Positions 13,044-13,159 of a stretch of DNA of 13,159 nt are shown here, in pieces. The position numbers and the translations under genes were made by a program. The stretch is taken from the NCBI GenBank assembly GCA_049680625.1, contig JBAUID010000010.1, positions 1 to 13,159 on the forward strand. The letters run 5' to 3'. Source of the DNA: JAUIAI01 sp049680625. Its GTDB lineage: Bacteria > Pseudomonadota > Gammaproteobacteria > Burkholderiales > Burkholderiaceae_E. Within the stretch, counting starts at the first letter, position 1. Each line of letters starts with the position of its first letter. Below the pieces are notes generated by a model. The model worked only from the letters and a program-made list of their open reading frames with translations, was not told where the DNA came from and ran no database searches.

Positions 13044-13159
13044 CCCCAATCGAAAACCATAGGTTTTCGATAACCCCAACAACGCCATTCCCCCCATGTC
13101 GCCGTGCCCCCAAACGAAAACCAAAGGTTTTCGTTAACTCCAACGCTTCCCCCCTACCC
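13044..13159. repeat. Tandem hairpin repeat, two copies, period 64 bp
   Basis: Each unit starts with CCCCAA and carries a 10-bp perfect stem with a 3-nt loop: 13049-13071 (ATCGAAAACC, loop ATA) and 13113-13135 (AACGAAAACC, loop AAA). Each continues with AAC-C/T-CCAAC, a GCC/GCT segment and TTCCCCCC (ending 13095 and 13154). The copies differ at the second stem pair (T-A in one, A-T in the other), which preserves pairing. The array begins one base after the 6S RNA candidate and reaches the window edge, so more copies may follow. No U-run follows either stem. No reading frame is evident in the strand-wide C/G-rich linkers. Confidence 0.85.

Noticed and set aside
13044..13159. CRISPR array or integron attC sites at the right end
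   Set aside because: Only two units are visible, the whole unit including the linker is repeated rather than separated by unique spacers, and no cas or integrase gene or attC core sites were seen.

Overview
The window looks like chromosomal DNA of a free-living gammaproteobacterium of moderately high GC. The evidence is gene content and neighbourhood: nadK-recN, then fur divergent from bamE, then dapB, and at the right end a small coiled-coil gene followed by zapA and a probable 6S RNA, which is the classical gammaproteobacterial zapA-ssrS order. No transposase, integrase, phage gene, tRNA, rRNA or CRISPR array was seen.

Layout. Positions 1-1535 (minus) hold most of a CPA1-type cation/proton antiporter with a C-terminal RCK/TrkA-N domain; its C-terminus lies off the left edge. 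It diverges from a universal stress protein gene (1697-2140). The plus-strand pair nadK (2243-3169) and recN (3182-5020) are 12 nt apart; RecN carries an unusual lysine-rich tail. fur (5071-5514, minus) converges on recN and diverges from the lipoprotein gene bamE (5629-6105), which is followed by dapB (6174-6974). A complete GH84 (O-GlcNAcase-like) glycoside hydrolase gene (6990-8114, minus) converges on dapB and diverges from a secreted CAP/SCP-domain protein (8302-9090). That gene overlaps tail-to-tail with a large dsbD/scsB-type thiol:disulfide interchange gene (9065-11731, minus). From 12000 rightwards come a ZapB/ZauP-like coiled-coil gene, zapA, and a candidate 6S RNA with its promoter.

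Functions. Most of the window is housekeeping: NADP supply (NadK), DNA break repair (RecN), iron regulation (Fur), outer-membrane assembly (BamE), lysine/peptidoglycan precursor synthesis (DapB), periplasmic disulfide reduction (DsbD), Z-ring assembly (ZapA and its coiled-coil partner) and RNA polymerase control (6S RNA). The accessory part is the antiporter/stress-protein pair and the GH84/CAP pair.

The least explained DNA is at the right end. Immediately after the 6S RNA candidate there are two tandem copies, period 64 bp, of a hairpin unit (core CGAAAACC-N3-GGTTTTCG) with a compensatory base change between copies; the array may continue past the window. Other notable items are a 4x octamer repeat (GGGAACAC) in the ribosome-binding region of the zapB-like gene, a perfect 7-1-7 palindrome just upstream of the 6S promoter, and the GH84 enzyme without an obvious export signal. 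I did not see a clear new multi-gene defence or mobile system.
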